Source: a virus. Taken from it: DNA of 41,560 bases. The notes under the pieces were generated by a model, which worked only from the letters and a program-made list of their open reading frames with translations, made no database searches and was not told where the DNA came from. Within the stretch, counting starts at the first letter, position 1; each line of letters opens with the position of its first letter. Shown in pieces: positions 31,724-39,402 of the stretch. The translations under genes and the position numbers were made by a program. Where the stretch lies: positions 1 through 41,560 of the IMG/VR virus record IMGVR_UViG_3300009175_000033. The stretch is one strand, 5' to 3'.

Positions 31724-31731
31724 TATTTATC
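31724..31731 (-). promoter_or_regulatory. late promoter box GATAAATA
   Basis: Minus strand, 20 nt before ATG 31703. Confidence 0.65.
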
Positions 31732-31738
31732 TTCTTTA

Positions 31739-32002
31739 TCATTTTTTGAATAATGTGTAAGTTAAAAAAGCTACAGCACTAATCAAAACAGAAATAATAC
31801 CTGCTCCCCATGTAATTAGTTGATTCTGTCTATGATTAACTATAGCAGTTATTAACGCATTAATTCGCTTAATTTCTTCATTGGTTTCAATCATTTGAAT
31901 CTTAATATCATGCAATTGCATGTTTATTAATTCTTCTCGTTCAACACTAATTTCAACGTGTGCTTCGAGGTTTGTTTTTTCTAATTCTGTAATGGTGCTC
32001 AT
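31739..32002 (-). CDS. XhlA-like membrane protein
   Basis: 87 residues. A heptad-like helix (EREELINMQLHDIKIQMIETN) precedes one C-terminal transmembrane segment (about 64-84), the layout of XhlA/holin-associated proteins. I took ATG 32002; an in-frame ATG at 32017 would place codons inside the late box. The box ends 5 nt before the ATG, so the mRNA would be leaderless. A holin accessory role is inference. Confidence 0.6.
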   Translation of the reverse strand: MSTITELEKTNLEAHVEISVEREELINMQLHDIKIQMIETNEEIKRINALITAIVNHRQNQLITWGAGIISVLISAVAFLTYTLFKK

Positions 32003-32007
32003 GTAAA

Positions 32008-32015
32008 TATTTATC
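32008..32015 (-). promoter_or_regulatory. late promoter box GATAAATA, 5 nt from ATG
   Basis: Minus strand. Five bases then ATG 32002: the expected +1 is the A of the start codon. Confidence 0.65.
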
Positions 32016-32019
32016 AAAA

Positions 32020-32460
32020 TTAGTTTAAAAATAAAACATTTTTTTCTATTCCATGTGTTGTTAATGTTGATTTATTAAAATTTGTTGTTTCATTTAAGTT
32101 AGTAATCATAGGAATATTATCAAATTCATTAATAAATAAGTCAAGTGAATATACACCTGGTTGCTCTGAACTAAAGTCTAACTTCCAAACAGTTTGTAAG
32201 CCAAAATTTGATTTAAAAATATCACAATTTAGTATTTTCATTGGAGGAGATTTTATAATTGGCTGTGCTCTAAATCCTAACAGTTGGATTATTATTTCCC
32301 AATTTCGTTGTTGATTTCTACTCTTATCCCATTCACTTTTATTACGTATAAGTTGATCTGCTTCATCTACAAAAGTAGGAAAGTCAGCATTACAAGTTTT
32401 TATTATGCCTGTTTTGGTTATATCAAATAATGTGTATAAGGTAAAATCTTGTTCTAACAT
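32020..32460 (-). CDS. hypothetical protein of T4-like phages
   Basis: 146 residues. MLEQDFTLYTLFDITKTG and RNQQRNWEIIIQLLGFRAQP read as a conserved family in aquatic T4-like phages; I know no function. A late-like GGTAAATA box lies 7 nt before ATG. Confidence 0.6.
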   Translation of the reverse strand: MLEQDFTLYTLFDITKTGIIKTCNADFPTFVDEADQLIRNKSEWDKSRNQQRNWEIIIQLLGFRAQPIIKSPPMKILNCDIFKSNFGLQTVWKLDFSSEQPGVYSLDLFINEFDNIPMITNLNETTNFNKSTLTTHGIEKNVLFLN

Positions 32461-32467
32461 CTAATAA

Positions 32468-32475
32468 TATTTACC
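32468..32475 (-). promoter_or_regulatory. late-type box GGTAAATA, 7 nt from ATG
   Basis: One base off the consensus (GATAAATA). Its gap of 7 nt to ATG 32460 equals that at 24227. Confidence 0.45.
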
Positions 32476-32482
32476 GGCCATG

Positions 32483-32513
32483 TGATAGGGTCAATTTTAA
32501 CTTGACCCTATCA
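32483..32513. other. 12-bp perfect hairpin
   Basis: TGATAGGGTCAA and TTGACCCTATCA pair exactly around a 7-nt loop, between the 496-aa and 146-aa genes. It lacks a T tract on either strand, so it may be a processing or mRNA-end hairpin rather than a classic terminator. Confidence 0.5.
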
Positions 32514-32526
32514 AAATACAAACTAT

Positions 32527-34017
32527 TTATTCAAAATAACCATCAAAAGTAACTAAAGATGTGATAACACCAGCTGAAGTTACTGTTCCTATATTTTTTG
32601 CTGCAATTGCAACAAATTCTCCAGGATTAATAACAACAGGAGACGTAAATTGCATTGTAACAGGAGGTGTACCTGATAATTGACCTATTGGAGAAGTAAT
32701 CACAAATGATTCTAATCCTAACGGAATACGTCTAGGGGCTTTTGTTGAAGCAGTAGCAAATGTTGTTGTTTCTGTTTGTGCTAAAGAAACTGTTGTGTGT
32801 CCAAATGCAAGCGAATAAAACATAATAACTGGACCACCAATAAACAATATTGTTACTACTGATTGAATTTTAACTCCAGTAATATATAATGTACGTGGAG
32901 TCTGATTAATACTACCAACTGGATTAGCATAAGAACAAAGAATACCATCTGAACCAGATGTTAATGTGGGTTGAAAAGAAAATTGACCACCTAGACCTAA
33001 AAATGCGGCAGATGCGTTTGCTAATGCTGCACCAGCGTCAGGTGCAGCATTATTTGGCATTTTAGCACTTGATCCCATTGTGCCGCCTTGTAATCCTTGA
33101 TATGCCATCAAACCTTTTCCTGCTTGGATATGTGAATATGGTTTACTAAGTTGAGAGTCAAACTGATCAACAGCGATCATTCCAATTTTTAATTGCATAA
33201 ATGTTCCGCCAGAAACAGTACCAGTATTTACATATTGAGCAAATACCGGCAAAGAAGCAGTCATAAATGGCATTCCTAGTCCAATTGGTGTTGGCAGAGA
33301 ACCTATAAAATTGCCATCATACAGAAAATGTACTACACGATTATTAATTCGAATCTGCAATAACTTATTGGCATTAATAGGAATAGAAATTGGACTGACA
33401 ACTGGTAATGCACCTGTTTGTGTGATTACACCATTTGAACTTATAACTCCAAAAAGTCCAGCACTAGAATACTGAATCCATACTCCGTCAGTTGGCAATG
33501 CAGTTGTTGATGCTGGCGTGCCTAAACCAATAGCCCAAATTTCATTTGCTGCCGCTGCTTGAGTAATATTAATAACTGTGCCAAACTTTAAACCAGCATT
33601 AGCTGTTAAATTAAAAAATCGTCTAGACGTTATATATGCACCGGAACCAGTTGTACCAATGTTACTTGCATTTAAAAGAAGAAATCCACCTGATTGTGTT
33701 ATTGTCATAGTAGAAAAAGCACAATACCACATCGATGTGTCTTGCGCAGTACCATTGAATTCATAATCAAACAAAGGAGTTGAAGATCCAATTTGAAGAT
33801 TATTTTCATATGTTACATATGGTGAAGACAATAAAGAAATACCTGTTAATAATCCAGGATCATTTTCACAAAATAGTCTAGAAGCACCTACAAAATTTGG
33901 TGTTCCTGTTGCACCACCATAACGTGTGTTAACTTGTGGTGTTGTTGTCATTAAATCAAAATTTGCATCAACATTAACAATTCCTGATGCATTATTACCA
34001 TTTTCAATAAGTGCCAT
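32527..34017 (-). CDS. fibre or adhesin-like virion protein
   Basis: 496 residues. A concanavalin/lectin-like segment (about 85-270; YITSRRFFNLTANAGLKF, WYCAFSTMTITQSGGFLLLN) resembles that in the 408-aa protein at 39.4-40.6 kb, so they are paralogs. C-terminal parts are beta-rich with NPGEFVAIAAKN. AAGGA precedes the ATG. Likely a tail fibre binding the host surface. Confidence 0.65.
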   Translation of the reverse strand: MALIENGNNASGIVNVDANFDLMTTTPQVNTRYGGATGTPNFVGASRLFCENDPGLLTGISLLSSPYVTYENNLQIGSSTPLFDYEFNGTAQDTSMWYCAFSTMTITQSGGFLLLNASNIGTTGSGAYITSRRFFNLTANAGLKFGTVINITQAAAANEIWAIGLGTPASTTALPTDGVWIQYSSAGLFGVISSNGVITQTGALPVVSPISIPINANKLLQIRINNRVVHFLYDGNFIGSLPTPIGLGMPFMTASLPVFAQYVNTGTVSGGTFMQLKIGMIAVDQFDSQLSKPYSHIQAGKGLMAYQGLQGGTMGSSAKMPNNAAPDAGAALANASAAFLGLGGQFSFQPTLTSGSDGILCSYANPVGSINQTPRTLYITGVKIQSVVTILFIGGPVIMFYSLAFGHTTVSLAQTETTTFATASTKAPRRIPLGLESFVITSPIGQLSGTPPVTMQFTSPVVINPGEFVAIAAKNIGTVTSAGVITSLVTFDGYFE

Positions 34018-34027
34018 TTTATTTTCC

Positions 34028-34816
34028 TTAATTTCCTAACCAATAATTAAATGTGTACTGATTGCAGACCCAAGTTCTGCTCCCCCAATGTACTTCTATT
34101 GTTGTACTATTTATTACAATTCCAGTAGCAATTATTTGATCAAACTCTATAGAATCATATAATAAACTTCCTTGTCTATTTGGTGCCATAACAACTAATA
34201 CTTGTTTTCCTTTTGTCCATCCAGAACCAGTAATAGTAAAATTCCCACTTTTAATAGGTTTTATTCCAAAATCAACTGTTATTTGATAAATTGTAGAATG
34301 CGATACACTATATGCTGTAACTGCTGCATCAGTATAAGCTGTGGTAGCTAATTTTGTCGAAGAATCAGCAGCTAATTGAGTTACAGCCATAGTTCCATTA
34401 GGAAGTATTGGTGTTCCAGTTAAATTGGTTGCTGTTTGGCTAGCTATTGACTGTAATGTGCTACCATTTGAATCACAAACTACAAGCCGGCCATTACTAT
34501 CTAATGTTGCTGAACCGTTTGATGGAATACTAAAAGTTCCAGAAATTTGATTAATATAATCAGTTCCATTTATATAAAGAACTATACCAGAAACATTATT
34601 ACTTGTTGTATTAGCTAAATGAACTTCTTTGATAAAAGTAGAAGTAGAAGCAGGAACTGTGTATAATACTGCTGCTGACGTGTTAAGCTGACCTTGTGCA
34701 AGAACACCAAAGGTTTCTACTCCATCTTTTAATGTCATTCCAAAAATGCTATAAGTAATAGCTGTTGTGGTCCCTGCTACCCCACTAAATGTATTAGTTG
34801 CTGTAAGTGTTAACAT
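34028..34816 (-). CDS. fibre-like virion protein
   Basis: 262 residues, beta-rich. SPILPNGT and TQLAADSSTKLATTAYTDAAV is a widespread phage fibre motif. TATAAATT is close before the ATG. Next to the collagen-like gene and likely part of the same fibre. Confidence 0.65.
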   Translation of the reverse strand: MLTLTATNTFSGVAGTTTAITYSIFGMTLKDGVETFGVLAQGQLNTSAAVLYTVPASTSTFIKEVHLANTTSNNVSGIVLYINGTDYINQISGTFSIPSNGSATLDSNGRLVVCDSNGSTLQSIASQTATNLTGTPILPNGTMAVTQLAADSSTKLATTAYTDAAVTAYSVSHSTIYQITVDFGIKPIKSGNFTITGSGWTKGKQVLVVMAPNRQGSLLYDSIEFDQIIATGIVINSTTIEVHWGSRTWVCNQYTFNYWLGN

Positions 34817-34829
34817 AATAATTTATAAC

Positions 34830-35267
<438 letters not shown>

Positions 35268-35272
35268 ATAAG

Positions 35273-35280
35273 TATTTATC
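35273..35280 (-). promoter_or_regulatory. late promoter box GATAAATA, 5 nt from ATG
   Basis: Minus strand, 5 nt before ATG 35267; predicted leaderless. Confidence 0.65.
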
Positions 35281-35314
35281 CAAAAGATAATTTACTGAGT
35301 TGGTACTCATGAAA

Positions 35315-35348
35315 ATAGGACCATCTACTTACATATCGATAGTCCTAT
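35315..35348. terminator. bidirectional intrinsic terminator
   Basis: ATAGGACCATC (35315-35325) pairs with GATAGTCCTAT (35338-35348) around a 12-nt loop (one G-U wobble). On the minus strand TTTTC follows; on the plus strand CTTTTTATAC follows. It ends the 131-aa gene unit. Confidence 0.7.
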
Positions 35349-35366
35349 CTTTTTATACTTTAAATA

Positions 35367-35762
35367 TTACGCAACTACGAATACTGTGCCTTCTGCTACA
35401 GTTGTTCCGCTAACGTCCATTGAATTAGCTCCAACTACTGTGCCTAACGCACGAATATTAGCTTGAACTGCATCATATGTTACAGCGTGGCCGTCAACAA
35501 CTAGATTGATAACACCTGATGCATCATCAACTACAGAATATGCAAGGATTGGAGGGCAAACGCGGAAAATTGCTTCTACCGCTAGTCCAAGACCGCCCTC
35601 CAATCCTGCTGCCATTTCTGGACGCAGATCGCGAGCGGCTGTCCCAACTTCTTTTACTGTTACTAGTAAAAACTTTACAGATGCTCCAACTTGTGCACCA
35701 GCTAAACCATTAATTACGCCTTCTATACCAACACCACCGTGTACGCGGGTTACTTCAGCCAT
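35367..35762 (-). CDS. abundant hypothetical virion-like protein
   Basis: 131 residues rich in Val, Ala and Gly (MAEVTRVHGGVGIEGVINGL), no Lys/Glu-rich helices. The coding DNA is visibly more GC-rich than neighbours. It has its own late promoter, AAAAGGAG ribosome site and a strong terminator, a set-up of a highly expressed monocistronic gene. A capsid decoration or tail subunit is possible; no family recognised. Confidence 0.65.
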   Translation of the reverse strand: MAEVTRVHGGVGIEGVINGLAGAQVGASVKFLLVTVKEVGTAARDLRPEMAAGLEGGLGLAVEAIFRVCPPILAYSVVDDASGVINLVVDGHAVTYDAVQANIRALGTVVGANSMDVSGTTVAEGTVFVVA

Positions 35763-35797
35763 TTTATTAAATCTCCTTTTAGCTTACGCTATACTAT

Positions 35798-35805
35798 TAT
35801 TTATC
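35798..35805 (-). promoter_or_regulatory. late promoter box GATAAATA
   Basis: Minus strand, 35 nt before ATG 35762, leaving a leader with AAAAGGAG. Confidence 0.7.
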
Positions 35806-35828
35806 TTTTCTATTCAAAAAGTATGTGA

Positions 35829-36077
35829 TTAAAGAATTTTTTTAGTTGCCCTAGTGAATTTTTGTGGGTCTTTGTTTTTAATACTCGATAATAATCTACG
35901 TTCTATTTCTTCAGCAATTTGTTCGCCGTATGATTCCTTAACACTGTTGAGGAAATTCAAAGCACCAACAATAATATGATTGCCGCGTGATTCAACTAAT
36001 AAATTTCTGTTGTGCTCAGGTAAACCGGAAATTATTTCTTCTAAAATAGTTCTCGTAGATATCTTCAAAATACTCAC
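35829..36077 (-). CDS. small hypothetical protein, GTG start
   Basis: 82 residues (MSILKISTRTILEEIISGLP). The start codon is GTG (36077), after ATAACAAG. Helical, with VGALNFLNSVKESYGEQIAEEIERRLLSSIKN, conserved-looking. Late box 11 nt upstream. Function unknown. Confidence 0.6.
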   Translation of the reverse strand: MSILKISTRTILEEIISGLPEHNRNLLVESRGNHIIVGALNFLNSVKESYGEQIAEEIERRLLSSIKNKDPQKFTRATKKIL

Positions 36078-36088
36078 CTTGTTATTAG

Positions 36089-36096
36089 TATTTATC
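36089..36096 (-). promoter_or_regulatory. late promoter box GATAAATA
   Basis: Minus strand, 11 nt before the GTG start at 36077. Confidence 0.65.
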
Positions 36097-36475
36097 CTTT
36101 TCCCCGAGCAATTTCATTAATTCCACTATTTCGATCAAGTAATATCCATTCAAACGAATGTGGCTCAAATTCATTAATAAAACTTAGTGGAACACTAGGA
36201 TCAAATGTTTTACAAGAGTATAAATCAAATTTTATAAATGGAATTTCTTCTTCACTCCAGACATGAATTGAAGAATGCGAAGTTTCAATTGAAACTATAG
36301 CAGTCAATCCTTCATTCCCAGCAGTTGTAACATATTTAGCGTATGGACCAGAAACTATTTTCATGTCAACTGCTGCTATCAATCGTCTAAGCCAATCTAT
36401 AATGAATTCTTCTGATCTAGGTGGATTCTTTACAGAAGCAGTTACTAGAATATGTTTGTGGTCAAGATTTTGCAA
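36092..36475 (-). CDS. speD: S-adenosylmethionine decarboxylase proenzyme (SpeD-like)
   Basis: 127 residues, bacterial/archaeal class 1B size. The cleavage region reads ETSHSSIHVWSEE, so the pyruvoyl-forming Ser is S66, but the residue before it is Thr instead of the usual Glu (the Glu is one residue earlier). The proton-donor Cys is C88 (FDLYSCK). It makes the aminopropyl donor for polyamines, which neutralise packaged DNA. Start codon TTG 36475, with GAGGAG about 9 nt upstream. speD is known in cyanophages. Late box upstream. Confidence 0.85.
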   Translation of the reverse strand: MQNLDHKHILVTASVKNPPRSEEFIIDWLRRLIAAVDMKIVSGPYAKYVTTAGNEGLTAIVSIETSHSSIHVWSEEEIPFIKFDLYSCKTFDPSVPLSFINEFEPHSFEWILLDRNSGINEIARGKG

Positions 36476-36496
36476 TGGTTGTTACTCCTCAAACAA

Positions 36497-36504
36497 TATT
36501 TATC
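36497..36504 (-). promoter_or_regulatory. late promoter box GATAAATA
   Basis: Minus strand, 21 nt before the TTG start of speD. Confidence 0.65.
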
Positions 36505-36514
36505 CAGTGAACTA

Positions 36515-36539
36515 CCGCATCCTTAATAAGGAGATGCGG
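36515..36539. other. 7-bp hairpin upstream of the speD promoter
   Basis: CCGCATC (36515-36521) pairs with GATGCGG (36533-36539). It lies between the 97-aa gene and the late promoter; no T tract. An A6T6 palindrome follows at about 36560-36571. Confidence 0.5.
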
Positions 36540-36590
36540 ACTTGCCTCAGAACTAGTTAAAAAATTTTTTGTTCCATTTGTGATGCTTTC

Positions 36591-36884
36591 TTATATATTT
36601 TTTTCACGTATTAAGTTGACAATCATTTGAGGTTCATCTTCAAACAATCCTTCTAGATCTTCTTTTGAAATATTTGATGTTTGTAATGTATATATTTCAT
36701 AATTGCGATGTGAATTTACTCTTGCACGCACCAACATCATCGCGATCATATGGTTTAGCTTGACAGAACATTCAAATTTATCTTGTAATGTTTCAAAAAC
36801 GATAGTTTTTTCGTCTTCTGTTATATCAACAACACACTCTAACCCAGTCAAATCCCACATAATAATAAATATTCTATCTGTCAT
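36591..36884 (-). CDS. conserved phage hypothetical protein
   Basis: 97 residues (MTDRIFIIMWDLTGLECVVD). MWDLTGLECVVDITEDEK with R-x-H-R-N-Y-E-I-Y matches short proteins common in T4-like phages; no function known. Starts within the end of the 146-aa pentapeptide gene. Confidence 0.65.
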   Translation of the reverse strand: MTDRIFIIMWDLTGLECVVDITEDEKTIVFETLQDKFECSVKLNHMIAMMLVRARVNSHRNYEIYTLQTSNISKEDLEGLFEDEPQMIVNLIREKNI

Positions 36885-37321
36885 AATATAAGTCCTCTCA
36901 AAATTAAGTATGTTAATTGTTCCTCATCAAATAATGTTGAAGAATCAATACTTATGTTCGCGTCTATTTTTACATTTTCTAAATTAGCACCACGAAAATC
37001 TGCACCACGTAAATCTGTATTTCGTAAATCTGCATTAGATAAGTTAGCATTAATAAAGTTTGCTTTTTTCAAATTTGACAGTCTTAAATCTGCATTATGC
37101 AGATCTGCATAAGCAAAATTTGCACCTTCTCCTTCTATAGCATGTAACATAGTAAAGCTTAAATTTGCATAACTAAAATTTGTATTCTTACATCTCGAAT
37201 CGTGTAAATTCTGACAAGATAATTCAGCACCACATAAATTTATATAACACAAGTCTAACCAACACAATTTTTTAGAATACACATTACTTAATACTTGACC
37301 TTCTAAGTTTTTAATTTGCAT
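36881..37321 (-). CDS. pentapeptide-repeat protein
   Basis: 146 residues. N-cap MQIKNLEGQVLSNVYSKKL, then about 14 A(N/D)L-x-x units (CQNL-HDSR, ANLSNADLRNTDLRGADFRG) and a C-cap LFDEEQLTYLILRGLIL. The units predict a right-handed beta-helix similar in charge and shape to DNA (as in MfpA and Qnr, which bind DNA gyrase). Overlaps neighbours, first-to-last order with two paralogs. Target unknown. Confidence 0.75.
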   Translation of the reverse strand: MQIKNLEGQVLSNVYSKKLCWLDLCYINLCGAELSCQNLHDSRCKNTNFSYANLSFTMLHAIEGEGANFAYADLHNADLRLSNLKKANFINANLSNADLRNTDLRGADFRGANLENVKIDANISIDSSTLFDEEQLTYLILRGLIL

Positions 37322-37532
37322 ATGTGAGTCCTTTGAGTATTAAATATGTAAGCTGTTCTGCGTCTATTAATGTTGTTTCGTTTATGAAAGTATCTTTATT
37401 TAATTTGATATTTTGTAAGTTTGCACCACGCAAGTCTGCACCATGCAAGTCGGAATAACGCAAATTTATACCAGACAATGTTTCATATTTGTTTGGTTGT
37501 ATTAATTGACCTTTTAAGTTTTTAATTTGCAT
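37311..37532 (-). CDS. short pentapeptide-repeat protein
   Basis: 73 residues from ATG 37532 (AAAGGAG upstream; an in-frame ATG at 37577 would lie inside the upstream gene). Only about four repeats lie between the shared N-cap (MQIKNLKGQLIQ) and C-cap (DAEQLTYLILKGLTYAN). A shortened copy of its neighbours. Confidence 0.7.
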   Translation of the reverse strand: MQIKNLKGQLIQPNKYETLSGINLRYSDLHGADLRGANLQNIKLNKDTFINETTLIDAEQLTYLILKGLTYAN

Positions 37533-37923
37533 ATTTAACTCCTTTGAGTAACAAATATGTAAGTTGATTTTGATCAAGTAGTGTTGTTGAATCGATTCGT
37601 GTAAATGAATCTACTTTTACATTTTCAAAATTTATTCCAATTAAATTTGAACTTCGCAAATCTGCATTATACAGAGTTGCGTTCATAAGATCTGCACATT
37701 CCAAATTTGCAAAGTTTAATATTGCAGAAGATAAACAAGCACCTTTTAAAGATGCTCCACTCAAGTCTGCTCCAAACAAATTGGATCCTTTTAAATTTGC
37801 ACCATTCAAATTTGCATTTTTAAAATTTGCATTGCACAACGCACTCCAACTCAAATTAGATCTTACCAAAGTTTTAGAGTCAGTTGTTTTCAATAAGTTT
37901 CCATCTATTGATTTGATCTGCAT
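37522..37923 (-). CDS. pentapeptide-repeat protein
   Basis: 133 residues. N-cap MQIKSIDGNLLKTTDSKTL, 12 or so repeats (ANFKNANLNGANLKGSNLFG), C-cap LDQNQLTYLLLKGVKYAN. Own early promoter. The plus-strand gene at 19682 shares both caps. Confidence 0.75.
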   Translation of the reverse strand: MQIKSIDGNLLKTTDSKTLVRSNLSWSALCNANFKNANLNGANLKGSNLFGADLSGASLKGACLSSAILNFANLECADLMNATLYNADLRSSNLIGINFENVKVDSFTRIDSTTLLDQNQLTYLLLKGVKYAN

Positions 37924-37934
37924 TATACTCTTTA

Positions 37935-37963
37935 ATTATAGCAGATCTACAGGGAAATATCAA
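37935..37963 (-). promoter_or_regulatory. early promoter TTGATA-N17-TATAAT
   Basis: Minus strand: TTGATA (37963-37958), TATAAT (37940-37935), 11 nt before ATG 37923 of the pentapeptide cluster. Confidence 0.7.
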
Positions 37964-39357
37964 TCGGAATGCTTTTTTAATCCAGCTAACATTTCTTTTA
38001 GTTTGTTCCCTTTTACTTCAGTTTGGACTTTTCCCAAATTATTATTGATTGATTCAGTAGTAATAGCCCTACTTTTGTTTTTAATTTGGCTCATTATATT
38101 AGTTGCGGCTGGTGTTGCAGAATTATCATCTCCAGATGGACCATTGTCTGTAATACGCATAGTATTGACATCATAATCTAAATCAATTTTCTTATTAACA
38201 CCAGTTGAATTTCTAGTTTTCACTAATTGAAGTTGATATTTTCCACGTTCTCTCATTGATCTACTTGTATAAATTGCTAAAATATTATCGGAAGTAAAAA
38301 TCTTACTCACTCCTCCGCTGATGTCCGAAACTCCAAATTCAACTTCGTCGGTTCCTTGTCGACCGATTTGAGAAGCACTTACAATCACAATATTTAATTC
38401 GTTTGCAAGATTTCTTAATTCTTCAGAAACTATTTTATCTTTAATAAAAACATTTTCCATGTTAATTTTGGCTGTTGATGGCATCATCAAATCTAAATAA
38501 TCAACAATGACAAAATCTGGTTTCATTCCAGTTTTAATTTGAATTTCTTTAATATAAGCTCTGATATCATTAGTTGTGCTTTGGGTAGGAAGATATTTAA
38601 TACATAATTGGCCGCATCTTTTACCAAGCATTTTAATCTTTAGTTCAGTATCATCTAAATCTTTATATAGTTCTTTAGTTGATTTACTGATCATCATGGC
38701 ATCAAGACGCATTGCGCATAATTCTTCAGATAATTCTAGAGTGATAATAAAACCATTTAAATTAGCTAAAATCCAATTTACAGCTAGATTACCTAATACA
38801 AGAGATTTGCCAGACCCACTTACTCCCATGATAACTTCTAATTCTTTTCTATTAAATCCACCAAAAATTGCTTCATCTAACTGTTTCCAACCAGTACTAA
38901 ACTGTCCATTTTGACTTCTAATTTGCAACAATCTAGCTTTTGGATCAGCGAAATAATCAGTACCAAGATCTCTTGTTAAACTAATTTGAACAGCATCTGT
39001 AATTAATTTTTCAACTGGTCCATAATCACCTTTTTCAAGTAAGTCGGCTGCTTTTAAGATAGCACGTTCGAGTTCTTGCCGTTTAGTGAATTTTTCAAAC
39101 TCATCCATAAACCAATCAATATGGCCTGAATTTAAATCTGGAATTTCTTGTAAGTCAAACCCAGTGATTGCTTTGATTTGTGATTTATCTGGCAGAGTAT
39201 CATGTTCTTGAGAATGGTCTTTAATTAGAGATGCAACTTTTCTTAACCCTTTATTAAAATTTTCTGGGTTATAAATATTGCTGATTCTAACAAACAATTC
39301 GGGGTCTTGAATTATGAACTCTAAAAATAACTGTTGGACTGAATTTGTGTATTCCAT
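37960..39357 (-). CDS. DnaB-family replicative helicase (T4 gp41-like)
   Basis: 465 residues. N-terminal helical primase-binding domain (1-135), then a RecA-like core: Walker A GVSGSGKS (178-185), an acidic strand TLELSEE (about 208-214), Walker B FVIVDYLDLM (about 282-291), an H3-like SASQIGRQG and arginine-finger region TSRSMRERGKYQLQLVKTRNS. It unwinds the fork 5'-3' on the lagging strand. The C-terminal tail (after NTMRI) is Ser/Thr/Asn rich. No primase in view. Confidence 0.9.
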   Translation of the reverse strand: MEYTNSVQQLFLEFIIQDPELFVRISNIYNPENFNKGLRKVASLIKDHSQEHDTLPDKSQIKAITGFDLQEIPDLNSGHIDWFMDEFEKFTKRQELERAILKAADLLEKGDYGPVEKLITDAVQISLTRDLGTDYFADPKARLLQIRSQNGQFSTGWKQLDEAIFGGFNRKELEVIMGVSGSGKSLVLGNLAVNWILANLNGFIITLELSEELCAMRLDAMMISKSTKELYKDLDDTELKIKMLGKRCGQLCIKYLPTQSTTNDIRAYIKEIQIKTGMKPDFVIVDYLDLMMPSTAKINMENVFIKDKIVSEELRNLANELNIVIVSASQIGRQGTDEVEFGVSDISGGVSKIFTSDNILAIYTSRSMRERGKYQLQLVKTRNSTGVNKKIDLDYDVNTMRITDNGPSGDDNSATPAATNIMSQIKNKSRAITTESINNNLGKVQTEVKGNKLKEMLAGLKKHSD

Positions 39358-39371
39358 CTATACTATATTTA

Positions 39372-39401
39372 ATTATAGCACAGACTAATAGTATATTTCA
39401 A
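39372..39401 (-). promoter_or_regulatory. early promoter TTGAAA-N18-TATAAT
   Basis: Minus strand: TTGAAA (39401-39396), TATAAT (39377-39372), 14 nt before ATG 39357 of the helicase. Confidence 0.6.
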
Positions 39402-39402
39402 A

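Noticed and set aside
32483-32513. Intrinsic terminator
   Set aside because: The stem is perfect but neither strand has a T tract, so it is listed only as a hairpin.
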